Source of the DNA: Tenodera sinensis
Taxonomy: Eukaryota > Arthropoda > Insecta > Mantodea > Mantidae
Length of the DNA stretch: 64,000 nt
Direction of reading: 5' to 3'
NCBI GenBank assembly: GCA_030765045.1
Contig: CM060972.1
Location: forward strand, 56,682,971 to 56,746,970
The notes under the pieces are model-generated. The model had not been told where the DNA came from. It saw nothing but the letters and a program-made list of their open reading frames with translations, and ran no database searches. Each line of letters starts with the position of its first letter. Positions within the stretch are counted from its first letter, which is position 1. Shown in pieces: positions 53,936-64,000 of the stretch. Position numbers and translations under genes: made by a program.

Positions 53936-55439
53936 TGATCTAGGGGAAACCTGTGTGTGTGTGTGACGTCATGTAACGCATCATCTCAAACAGCAAAACT
54001 AAGAGAGTACGTGCTTGCCCTAAAGGTCATGGGCTCTCTACCATAAAGTCCTTCTGAAGCGTCGTAAAATTGGCATCATTGCTTTAAGGATTGGTTTCTT
54101 CGAATGCAGAAATATATTGATGTTACAGGAGAATATTCTGAAGAACAATAAAATAATGTAAGTTTTTAAAACTAATCCTGGTTTCATTTTCTAAGCATCT
54201 TGTGTCACCCTCGTGTGTAGCTTTGTGGGTGGAACTGACCTGTATATATTTACTTCAGAGTTGCTTTTACTTTAGAGGGGAAAAAAGACTGCGTCATGAA
54301 GGATGGTCCCCAACACACGGTAACGGTAACCAGAACGGCAATGGCAAGCAAGACAGCACACGCACACAAGAACCTTTATGTAAAACTGCTTTCCACTATT
54401 TTGTGTTCAGGGAAAATTAAAGAAATTGGGTAAATGTGATACTTCCTCTATCACAGAACACTGAAAAAGAAAAAAAAGTATATACTGGGAAGCAACGTGT
54501 TATTGAGCTTATGCTGAAAGATTGTTTCGTTATTAATTTCTTCTGCCATTGTTTTGATTACAAAAACTGTTTTTTCCACCGTACATCCTGTAAGTGGTAC
54601 TTGCAACATTGTATGTGGAAGAGTTTCAAAATTATGACAATTATAGATGTAAGGTGAGATATGAGCAATTCCCTTAGATGCGCAGTGGTACTCTTCACCT
54701 GAAAGGCTGATGGTGGGGGAAGTTGCGCGGTCGTGTATGCGCAGAAGTCATAACGTTTCTAGTATAGGTTTAGTGCATATTGCTGTTGACATTATATACG
54801 TATAGCAATTAGCTTTATAACGAACAAAGCGATTTTGCTGTAATTATGGCCATGTGCCAACAATAACTTTCATTTGAACTGCAACTGTTTCAGCTACGCG
54901 CTGTTGTAGTGTTTAGCGGCAAACTGACGCGTCTATGCCCACCCCCTCTCAGCCGTTGCAAAGAGGGAGGGAAGGAAAGCAACTTCCCCTATGCGCAAGA
55001 TTTGTTCATGTCTTACCTCACCTTACCTATACAATCATTTTATAGAGTAAAAAGTAGACTGAGAGAAACGGTAGGGACCCCCTCAACCGGGACAGAAGGT
55101 CCGGCCCTGTGGTTCTCCCGTGATGCCTGGGAGAGAGATGAGGAGAGTTGCAAAGGACAACCAGATCCTTATGACGATGTCCGCAAGCATGTACGGGGTC
55201 CCTAATGTTTCCAGTTCGAACACATCCGACACCGTTCAAGCCCACTAATCCCAAGGCTGCCCCGGCTGCACGAGAACTCCTGGAGGTGGCTCCTTACCGA
55301 GCAGCCTCGGATGGCGTCAGGAAGAAACCTCTACGTGCAAATCCACCGTCCAGTTGCAACACACCGAACACCGTCCCCTGAAGATAATGGGTACAGGAAA
55401 TCATGGTAGAAGAGGGAACACTTCAGCGTTCGCCTATCG
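53936..55439. other. No recognised gene; GC-rich repeat-like DNA at 55050-55400
   Basis: 53936-55040 is unique AT-rich sequence. 55050-55400 is GC-rich and probably part of the SINE cluster, but I found no second copy within the window. Confidence 0.35.
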
Positions 55440-55530
55440 ACTTAGAAAAACCATGAAAGTTGACATCTGCCGAGAATCGAAACTGAAACCTCCCGAATGC
55501 TAGTCTCTCACTTTACCGTGGAGCCATCTC
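55440..55530 (-). repeat. SINE-3-type tRNA-like head
   Basis: The minus strand reads GATGGCTCCACGGTAAAGTG (A box) and GCATTCGGGAGGTTTCAGTTTCGATTC (B box), as in the 44.4 kb copy (GCATTCGGGAGGTTGCGAGTTCGATC). Confidence 0.6.
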
Positions 55531-56557
55531 TAGTTTTGTGGAGTAAATCAACAATGTACCTTAACTGATTACAACAAAGTAGCTCAGAGGTAAGAAAGGG
55601 GGGGGGGGGGGGGGAGCTTCCTTTCACGACTGTGGTTTTACGCTGTTGGGAACTACAAACCAATCTTGTATGGTTCTTAGTAAACGTCAAAGAGACAAAT
55701 TACTTCCGTTCTGAAGAAGCCAGACTAGAGAAAATATATTTTACCGGAGGATAACTGTTGACAGAATTATAGAGAAACACTGAACTGTTGAAGTTTCACC
55801 CATTATCAATGTTAATATTTTGCCTTCTAATCCAAGACCGGTTTGTAGCCTAATACTGAGTGATTTTCATCTTGTCGATAATAACCAGGCTGAAGAATGA
55901 GATAAATAAAATAATCAGAGTGCTAAGACACTTTCAGGAAGACTGTTCCAAATACTAACGCTTATTCTGCAGTATCTCTGGTTTAACTGGGTAAATACAG
56001 ATAAATAAAGAAACTATAGTTATATTCACTATACTTTTCCTCAGTATATTCAAAACACGAAAACCTACCAGTTTTATTGGGGGCCACTGTACTGTTGGTT
56101 AGATTTCAGGTTTTGTTTAGTAAAGGACTAAATAAATTCCTATCATGCATGTGTTTGTGCGCACTCGAGTACGTGTTGTATCATGCACGGACTTTCCATT
56201 ACAGTTTGTATAATTCTGAAAACACAAGGATTCTAAGTGAAATTATCTAACTGATGCATATTAATTCTAAAATAACAATGAAAATTCGAAATTTCGAAAT
56301 TTATTTACTTATACTTATTGCTTTATCTTTCATACTTTGCATTGATTTCCTTATTTTCAGTCATTTTAATGGCTAAATTACCGATGCACATCGTTTACGA
56401 AAGAGGGGAGGTTAGATTTACCTCCTTCCATTTTACTCGGACTTTGCCACTGCATTGTATTGGAGTGGCGGTTCGTTGCGTTTGATTTACGAAAGCACTT
56501 ACAAATTTTATGCGATAAGCATCTGTTCATTAGTGACTTCTTTGGTGTGCGTACGTG
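55531..56557. other. No recognised gene
   Basis: AT-rich, with a run of 17 G at 55598-55614. Confidence 0.4.
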
Positions 56558-57020
56558 TGTGTTACCGGCAACGAGGAGGCGGATGCTGCTGCTAAGTCTG
56601 CATGAGGTTTGCCTGAGTTATCCACACAGAAACCACCTCCTAGGGAAATGCAGCGGTACTTCCGTCACCATCTCTTTCCGGTTTGGCAGCAATTTTGGGA
56701 AGCTTTAGCACTCAATTGCGGACAACCAAGGACACCTTGCAGGGATTCCCGGCGGTCGGAGATTATTTTAATTCGCTGGCGAATAGGTCACACATGCGCC
56801 ACACTATATTTTGCGTGGTTACCCGGCCTCTGTGTATTCGACGTGCGGCATAAGCCTTTCTGTGTCGCATATACTGCTAGATTGTCCGCTATACGCTCGC
56901 GAGTGCCAGTTCCTTGGCCTGGGTGTCAAACTGCGGTCAATTCTTGGCGATCTGAAGCTCAAGTGCTGCGGTTCGTCGCCAAAATTGATTTTGCGAAGCA
57001 AGTTTAGCTTGTGTTTTAGA
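56558..57020 (+). pseudogene. LINE (non-LTR retrotransposon) RNase H C-terminus relic
   Basis: TGNEEADAAAKSA (56565 on) is the end of a LINE RNase H domain. It is followed by RRSEIILIRWRIGHTCAT and, after a frame change near 56830, CGISLSVSHILLDCPLYARE, the Cys/His motif after RNase H in Jockey/I-type elements (usual '..C.CG....V.HILL.CP'). Both a stop after KSA and a frameshift are present. AT-rich 3' UTR-like sequence follows. Confidence 0.75.
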
Positions 57021-58299
57021 ATGTGAACTGTTATTTGTATTATTTAGCGCTTTAATTTTACTGTTTTACCATTCACCTTTTTAAGATTTTAACTGTTTTC
57101 ACACTTTTTTCATTTTTAACTGTTTTCACACTCACTTTTCACTATTGTATGTGGACTTGGGTATGTACTTTGAACTCGTGTTAAGGACACACATATGCGA
57201 CATTTCTAAATTCTACAATTATTGACGAATTTTGTGCAAACTCGTGTCAGACATAATACATATAAGGAATAATTTACATTCAAATTTTCATTGTAATATC
57301 TTAAACACATTTAAATGTATTATCTTTACTAGCTATTGTTTTGGCAGGGCATCTAAAATGCTCCACACGTTGAAGATTTTTAAATTTTGATAATTTTAAA
57401 TATTGTTATAGACAGTGCTCTCAAAGGAATGTTGGAAATAGAAAGTTTTATGTCTTAGTTTATTAAATAAAAATATACTTCGAAAAAATGTTTCACAATT
57501 TGTATAGTTTTTATACGAGTACAACGTTATAATTCACCAACTGGTAACTATTAATGTTACAGGAAAATCACTCCCACTATTTTTCTGCATTCTCCGTTTG
57601 TTGATTACAAGTACTGCGATTCCATACTCGGAGCAGTAAGTTTCCAGGAAATGTGGCGTTCTCTCTACAACACGTAGTGAACCGCGCGGAAGCACTTGGG
57701 CAGTGTGCATACCCTGCCTTCGGGTTTCTGGCGCATTTTTCTCTTACACGTTCACACACATTACAATAAAAAATGCTGCTTGTTGTACTCTAAAAATACA
57801 GAAGTTAAAAATGTGAAATTGACCTTCACTGCCAAACAAAACTGTAAAAAGACTTAGCTTTAAACCTCATTATATTAACAAGTAAAATGCACCTTCGTGC
57901 GTTATATCCTCTGCGCGGGCACATCGTTTGACGCGATGGCGTGAGGTAAGCACAACCACCAGCCGCTCTTTCAAGGCTTGGCATGATACGCTAACAGTAC
58001 TAATTCATAGCGATTGTTATTCGAAACATACTTTTTAGCAAGCATCGCGCCAATTGGATTAGTATATAGATAATATGAAAACTGGCAGAATATGCATCAC
58101 CCACATCCATTGAGCTACGCCCCTGGTTTTAATACTCACTTTTTTCCTGTTTGAAGTGAACTTTCAGTTTATTCATTTACATCTAAATTATTTATCGTGT
58201 TTTCAGATGAGGTGAAACAGTTGAAAGGAAATGAGGCAGAAAATAATGGACAGAAAATTCGTAGCAGAAGGGAACCATCCCAGCATTTGCATACCGACT
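57021..58299. other. No recognised gene
   Basis: AT-rich, probably including the LINE 3' end near 57130; no other feature. Confidence 0.4.
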
Positions 58300-58390
58300 G
58301 GGGAAAGCATAAAAGTGAAGGGAATCGAACCTAGGGAAATTCGAATGGCAGCCTCACACCTACCGCATCTCACTCGGTGATAGGTAAGTA
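58300..58390 (-). repeat. tRNA-like SINE head
   Basis: The minus strand has GAGATGCGGTAGGTGTGAGGC (A-box region) and TAGGTTCGATTCCC (B box). Confidence 0.5.
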
Positions 58391-58829
58391 ATGAATTTTC
58401 TTGGTTAGGCTCACTGTAGATAGTAAGGTGAAGACTATCTGTGAGACAACGTGGAGGACCTTCTCTGAACCTGTAGACATGCATCGTATTTATTATGAAG
58501 CAATAAATGAGGTATGAGCGGGGATTTATCATCTCGACCTATGAAAGATCTTTTGTACCCACGTCCCTGGCTAAGAAGCCCCCGGAAGGAAGGGATGAAG
58601 TGAGAGGAGACAGAGGGTAGCCGGGCTTAGGAGATACTACAGGAGAGGGTAAGGCCTCTAGTTTTCAGATTGAGACTCCCGTTGGCAGCTCATACATTGG
58701 CTCCCCTCCACCCTGCACTTGCACATCCTCTGAAGGGGGGGGGCACCCAGAGACTGGAGGACGAAGAGTATAGAGCAGAGCATATTCTCTGCTCTCATTC
58801 CCGCTTACGCTTTTACCCTAAGCCCCGGC

Positions 58830-59105
58830 ACTACAGCCCACAAAGAGCCAAACCTTACCGCCCAGCCGCTGCGTCCCCCACCTCCGCCTACTACAGGCGT
58901 CATTGGTGGAGTGCAGTATGGGAGGGTGGTACGTAGTCAGCGTCCCGATCCCTCCCGGCCAATTATGCGACCTGGGGCCGCTACTTTTCTGTCAACTAGC
59001 TCCTCAATTGGTCCCCCGGGACCTAACGAGACCTCCCAGAGGGGTACCGGGGATTGAATCCGGGTCCTCCGCGCAAGCGCGCTACCAACTGCGCTACGGA
59101 GGCGG
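58830..59105 (-). repeat. SINE-2, full-length copy
   Basis: The minus strand starts GCCTCCGTAGCGCAGTTGG (A box), GCGCTTGCGCGG, ACCCGGATTCAATCCCCGG (B box), then the SINE-2 body and the GGAGGTGGGGGACGCAGCGG tail. Two frames opposite it (58670-59199) are only the repeat read through. Confidence 0.75.
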
Positions 59106-59214
59106 TCACACTTTTACACTAAAGCAGTTAAGTACAATGAAAGGTGAAATGAGAAGTGAGGTGATATGGGGGAACAGGAAATTCGAGGGATGTGATTGAT
59201 CTTCCCAACGTTCA

Positions 59215-59320
59215 CGTAATGACGCAAGAAAATCCATGGTTCAGGAAGGTCGTCCGAGGGAATTGAATTCGCGACCTTCCGAATGCCAATCGCATACTTG
59301 CTGCAGCGCCATCTCGCACG
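59215..59320 (-). repeat. SINE-3-type head
   Basis: Minus strand: GAGATGGCGCTGCAGCAAG, GGCATTCGGAAGGTCGCGAATTCAATTCCC, as in the 44.4 kb SINE-3 head. Confidence 0.6.
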
Positions 59321-59970
59321 CTAAGCGACAACTAATGGTTTAGTAGTTGCAGCACTGTACCGGGAAACATACCTATCGCACCACTCCACTTTCCAGTCCA
59401 TCGACAGACGTTTGCAAGAACATTGTATCTTCTAGGTAAACAGGGGCAATGCGGATACTAGACGCACAGTGTCTTTGAAGAAAACCTGACATGAGTCATG
59501 TACACTCGTTTCCATTAATGCTGTTCCATCAGCTTCGCGAGGAATTCTACTGACCCTTACAAATAGAGTATATATGCAAGGTGGAGGTTTGTGTTTTTGT
59601 TTACCTTTTTACACATGCAGTGGTATCGTGTTTACATGCACAGTTCTATTAACAGGAATATATAACATGAGCAATATCTTTGAATGCCAAATTGAATTCC
59701 CATATACCCATAATTCTTCCTCGATACACCTCCGTAATACTCGAATACCCCACGTCAGCTACACTTCAGGGACACTGGGACTGGATTTTCAAATTTTTTT
59801 TTTTTTTAATTTTACATCGGTTTGCCTGAAAATTGGCACACTTAATATGACTAAATAAAGAAATGATATACAAAAGCTCAATGTTCTAGGTCCAACAGTT
59901 TCTCGCATGATAAAATTAGATAATTTTAACTAGCGAAAAAATGATTTTTTTTAAAAAAACTGGCCATAAT
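59321..59970. other. No recognised gene
   Basis: Open frame 59574-59858 lacks a recognisable motif; a poly-T run interrupts it. Confidence 0.4.
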
Positions 59971-60848
59971 TTTACTTTCTCTACTGGTAAAGTAGGGGAA
60001 GTATTGTATTCCACCCAAAAATTCGATGTGGAGATTTCACCGGAAATATGTTTTGAGACCCCCTGAATAAAAAAAAAAAAAAAAAAAAAAAAAACATTTT
60101 TAGAAAAAGGTCTGTGTGTGTGTGTGTCTGTGTGTCAGTCTGTGGACAGCATAACTCAAAGAACGAAAAGTCGGTTAAAAACCAAAGTTGGTATTTAAGT
60201 TTAATGTATTTCAAGGATGCGACACGAAGATTTTGAAGAAAATAACCCCACCCTAAACTACCCTTTACATGGAAAATTTTTCGAAAATTTTGATTTTCTT
60301 GAAAATGGCTCTAACGATTTTGATTAAAATGTCATATGTTTGAGATATTTTTATGACAAATGAAATGAATATCTTGAATTTTCTGGCTATAGTCCCTGTA
60401 GTCGTATTTACTCTGAACGACTTTTGCATAACTGGTAAAGTGTTAAAGATAGACCAAATCATACTATACAAAAAATGTAGATCTTGCTAAAATACACAAT
60501 TTATGTCTCAATGAATTTTCTTGTAGGGTTAGCCATTTCGAGATATTAATTGTTATGTGTGCGAGTTTCGGAAAACTTAGAACTTTAGTGAAATGCAACA
60601 TCGTTGTTCATTTTTTATATGTTAAGTGTGCAAAGAGAACGTAATCTCAAAGGTTTAAAAGATTTGACTATCACTCAAGGCCTACTGTATTCTAATATTC
60701 CCCTTGCACCTACAAGGAAATAAACAATAAGATATTTTGTACAAATGTTTATCTCAACTAACACGAAGAAGATACAGGAATAAGAATTTGTACAAATGGT
60801 TTGTACAAGAGTAGAGAAAGTCATATGAGTGCAGCACATCAGATTTTT
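59971..60848 (+). mobile_element. Rep-A, best full-length reference copy
   Basis: TTTACTTTCTCTACTGGTAAAGTAG at the left; A-run (60068-60095), (TG)n, TCGGTTAAAAACCAAAGTTGG, GATGCGACACGAAGATTTTGAAG, TACCCTTTACATGGAAAATT, CTCTAACGATTTTGATTAAAATG; right end AAGAGTAGAGAAAGTCATATGAGTGC. Total 878 bases. Confidence 0.8.
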
Positions 60849-62639
60849 AAGAGAAGTATGCTAGTGGCATTTTCTGATACTTAAATAGACTGAAAATAAA
60901 TTGAAGTATTTGACTGAAGTCAATAGCATTACCTGCAGAGAAATGCATTTTTGTTTTTATGAAGTTGTTGGTGTTAAAATTGCTGTTCTTTTCAGCATAA
61001 ATTATATTTTGTGAGCCAATGAATAAAGCAATCAAATGCATATTTAAATTTTTAGATAACACGTTTGAAATTATGTATGCAAATTTACGTTAAAATGAAG
61101 TTCATGTCGTCTTACTTGTAAAACTAGCGGGCAGGAAAAAATGTGACAAATTATTTAGTGTCTATAGAAAATTTGTCACTTTAACCTAAAAATTTAGTCC
61201 CAGGGTGCTAACATACAGCCCTGCTTGGTCGAGCAACAAAGGCAAAACCTTCATACACACACCCCCTTCCCTGCTATGTACGCGTCGGATGATAAGGTTG
61301 GTGAAATATCCCGTGAAGTATATATGAAATACAGGGTACCAACACCCGAGTTATTGCCCGTCCGCTGGGCACTGCTATGTTAGTGGCTAGTCTTGCACGA
61401 ACAACTTCATACCTTCCAAAAGTTTTAAATGTCATTTGAATTTTAAACTCTCACGGTTACGCCCTCTTTTGCTCGCATCCACATTCTTTGGCTGTTTTCT
61501 GTTCTTCAACCCAAGTTTTCGGATTATGCCATGATTGTTGAATGTAGAATCGTATCTATGTATATAAAAGATCTTTTCTTAGACTTTGAAGAGACCATAC
61601 AGCACATGATGTATTTAGGAACTGAAAACAAATTGCCTGAATTTTCTCAGTATGTATTTATCGATGTTGCAGATAATGAAAGCAACATTTCTCAAACTGA
61701 ATATATACTTTAACACAATGTGTGGGAATAACTGCTACAAAATTCATGTGTAGTGTGTGAAAGTGTGCTCCTGTGAAGCTTGAAGTGAAAATTTGGGTTT
61801 CTGCTCCAAATTAATTCTGAAATGCAATGCATGTGAGCATCTAATCAGAAATGTATATATCACCCAGAATAAAAGATGAAACTTCTAAGCAACCTCCTTT
61901 TGAAGTATATGTGATTTATGCCTTAATCTTTTATCGCTGTTTTCTCACTATTCATATTATTTTTCAGAACTTTTCTTCCTGTAAAATGCTCCTTCCGGAG
62001 CAGTTTTTGATTTGCACTAATGAAATTTGCTATACACGTTCAGTAACACAAAGAAAAAAAATTGCCCTAAGTTTTGATGTGAGATGTGTCTATTTTTGTT
62101 TTTAATTTTCAAGCCCAAAAAAATGACAAATTTTTTATGCCAAAAATATGTTTGTAAATTTAATTTTTCTTAGCCTAAACGGAAGGAGCCACAGAGAAAC
62201 CCAGGGAAATTTTAAAAAGTACATGTTCTGTGAACCTAGGGTTAAAATATTGGACCAGAATTTAAATTTTTATGGGGTAACAAAAAATAGAAATTGGACC
62301 ATAACTTCTAAACTATCAGAGCAAAATGGATGAAATTTAATCTGAGATATTTGCATTGCACTATATCTATGGTATAAATGTATACAATCTAGCGTTATTA
62401 GTTCAGAATTTCAAAATTTCAGTCATATATATCCTTAACCGAAAATCTCCATATTCACGAAGTTCTTTACCATGCTACAAAAACAGGGGTTTGGTGCACA
62501 GTGAGTGCACGTAGAATTATCGGTTCCATATTTTACGACACAACAGTTTATTTAACAGATTATGTAAATTCTATTTTAAATGTTTTTCCCGCAACTAACA
62601 AGAAATGAAAGATTGTATGATTGATTTCAGTTGGATTCA
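60849..62639. other. No recognised gene
   Basis: AT-rich. 62400-62438 (AAAATTTCAG..ATATCCTTAA) resembles one end of the TTAA-flanked MITE of 20.0 kb in reverse; a partner end was not found. Confidence 0.35.
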
Positions 62640-62930
62640 GCTATAGCGTATGAATTGGGAAATGTGTATGGTGACAGAATAATTAATCAAGGATTGTGGC
62701 CACCTCGTTCCCCTGATCTATCTCCATGCAAGTTTTACTTATGGGGACCGTTAATGGATCAAGTGTAACCATCAAATCCGCACACGTTACAAGAATTGAA
62801 GTACAAAATCACGAGAGACTGGCAATCAGTCAACCTGAAGCTTTGCGAGTTGTTTTCAGAGATATAGGAGATATGTTCAAGTTGAAGGTCACCAATCTCA
62901 ACATCTGTTGTGATGCAGGTATAGTTAATG
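62640..62930 (+). pseudogene. DDE_3-type transposase C-terminal relic
   Basis: The plus strand in shifting frames gives RIINQGLWPPRSPDLSPCKF, YLWGPLMDQV, NPHTLQELKYKITRDW. This resembles the relic at 30460-30740 (NPHTLEELIQNI). Here SPDL is kept but the final catalytic Asp is Lys. Confidence 0.65.
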
Positions 62931-64000
62931 TTCCGTACCCATCACTTGCCGGTCCTTTACGTGTAACTCTGGCGGAGAGCGCGCCGGTCCTCGCCCGCTC
63001 CAGTGCCGCTGTAGGGCGGTACGGCCGATCTACGAACGCACTGGAACAGTTTTCCTTAATTTTCTCAAAAACTGCTAATGCTTTTTAATGAAGTAATAAC
63101 ACACCTTTGATATTAATATAATGAATAAAATGCATATGTTTAATGTGGGAGACATTTATTTTCAAGCCCGAGGCCGTGAAGTGATGAACATATCCAAATG
63201 ACAGAAGCGGTTCATTTGTGGCCAGTTCTATCACTAGAACTTACCCTCTCAATTGTTTTGCCCGGTATTATGAAGAGTGTGGTGTAAGGGATTTTTATAA
63301 CTTCAGAGAATGATTCAGCCGAATCCATACAGACACTAGTAACACACAACCGCAAGTCCTTAACCATGAGCACTAAGTGCCAATGCACCATGTGAAACTG
63401 GAGGTCGCAGAACGCATTTTGCAACTAATGCACTGAGATGAACTTACCTTGGTGAAGGTTAGTTGACAAGATGAGGACTGCGTGCCTATCACCTCTGTGA
63501 ACCGTCCCACAGCTGCTAAATGACGCATTTTCACTTAAGGGTAGCTCTAGCGTAAAACTGTGAATTCAATGTGCTGGACTGTGTTGTATTTTGTCAGATG
63601 TTTCATATACTAGAGCAGGATTTGCCAAATTACGTCCCAGAGGCCGAACTCAACCCCCAAGCTGCTTTGGATTGGTCACCTTACAAACTGCAAACTCCCC
63701 AGTTTGATTATATTAATTTACTCCGAATTTCGAAGGAATAAATAAAATTAAGCTCTCGGATGTTAAATTGTTACTGTAATGATCCTCCAAAGAACAAATA
63801 CAAGACACTAACTTTCATTTATTACAAATGTCTGCCGATTGGCACATTTCCTGTTTTGAAAGTCTTTGTATAAGGAATGATATCAGTATTCACATAGAGG
63901 TATATCTGTGAAGATATTGTAACACCGGGCGCGGCGGAAAACAAAGGACTGTCGGGGCTAAGCTTGCCCACATCACTCACGCGAGCGAACACGTGACTAA
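62931..64000. other. No recognised gene
   Basis: A GC-rich patch at 62970-63050, otherwise AT-rich; minus frame 63212-63424 has no recognised motif. Confidence 0.4.

Noticed and set aside
58670..59199. Two overlapping plus-strand open frames
   Set aside because: They read through a minus-strand SINE-2 copy.
1..64000. CRISPR arrays, operons or other prokaryotic systems
   Set aside because: No repeat-spacer pattern or ribosome-binding context; spliced exons and SINEs show a eukaryotic nuclear locus.

Overview
This is a eukaryotic window: an AT-rich arthropod nuclear locus, most likely an insect with a large, repeat-rich genome. Exons are short and split by kilobase introns with GT..AG junctions. 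The intergenic and intronic DNA is filled with tRNA-derived SINEs, Tc1/mariner, pogo/Tigger, hAT and TTAA-type DNA transposons, Penelope-like and non-LTR retroelements, and microsatellites. The exact order cannot be read from the sequence; a hemimetabolous (for example polyneopteran) insect is a guess.

One host gene can be supported: the 3' part of a NOL4 (nucleolar protein 4 / NOL4L family) orthologue on the + strand. Seven coding exons (18523-18662, 19604-19753, 20822-21028, 24406-24552, 26762-26974, 32422-32611, 37169-37332) join in one open frame of about 400 codons. The frame includes the family signature block (VRLFVDENLDR, then a basic RKRIRTYLKSCRR stretch), a PTDLSMK motif, and the conserved end GYRESAAFLLRSADELEQ. 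The first exon starts inside a codon, so the N-terminal exons lie upstream of the window or were not recognised. The stop codon TGA overlaps a consensus donor (GTGAGT). Two, perhaps three, downstream exon-like segments (38914-38956, 43107-43178, possibly 43864-43899) continue the frame exactly, predicting an alternative longer C-terminus.

Layout: 1-18.4 kb is 5' intergenic or upstream-intron DNA, with SINE clusters, several copies of an unnamed ~0.87 kb dispersed repeat (here 'Rep-A') and a 1.4 kb CT-rich minisatellite (13366-14800). From 18.5 to 37.3 kb are the NOL4 exons. Their introns hold a TTAA-flanked MITE, a hAT relic with an 8-bp target duplication, three pogo/Tigger-type relics (one carrying a nested mariner), Penelope-like fragments, and long inverted repeats. 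From 37.3 to 44 kb are the 3' UTR and candidate alternative exons, interrupted by a mariner relic that carries two SINEs. From 44 to 64 kb no host gene is recognised: SINEs, six further Rep-A loci (some nested), a LINE RNase H relic and decayed transposases.

No prokaryotic features, CRISPR arrays, rRNA genes or intact tRNA genes were found. All calls come from reading the sequence; no database search was run.
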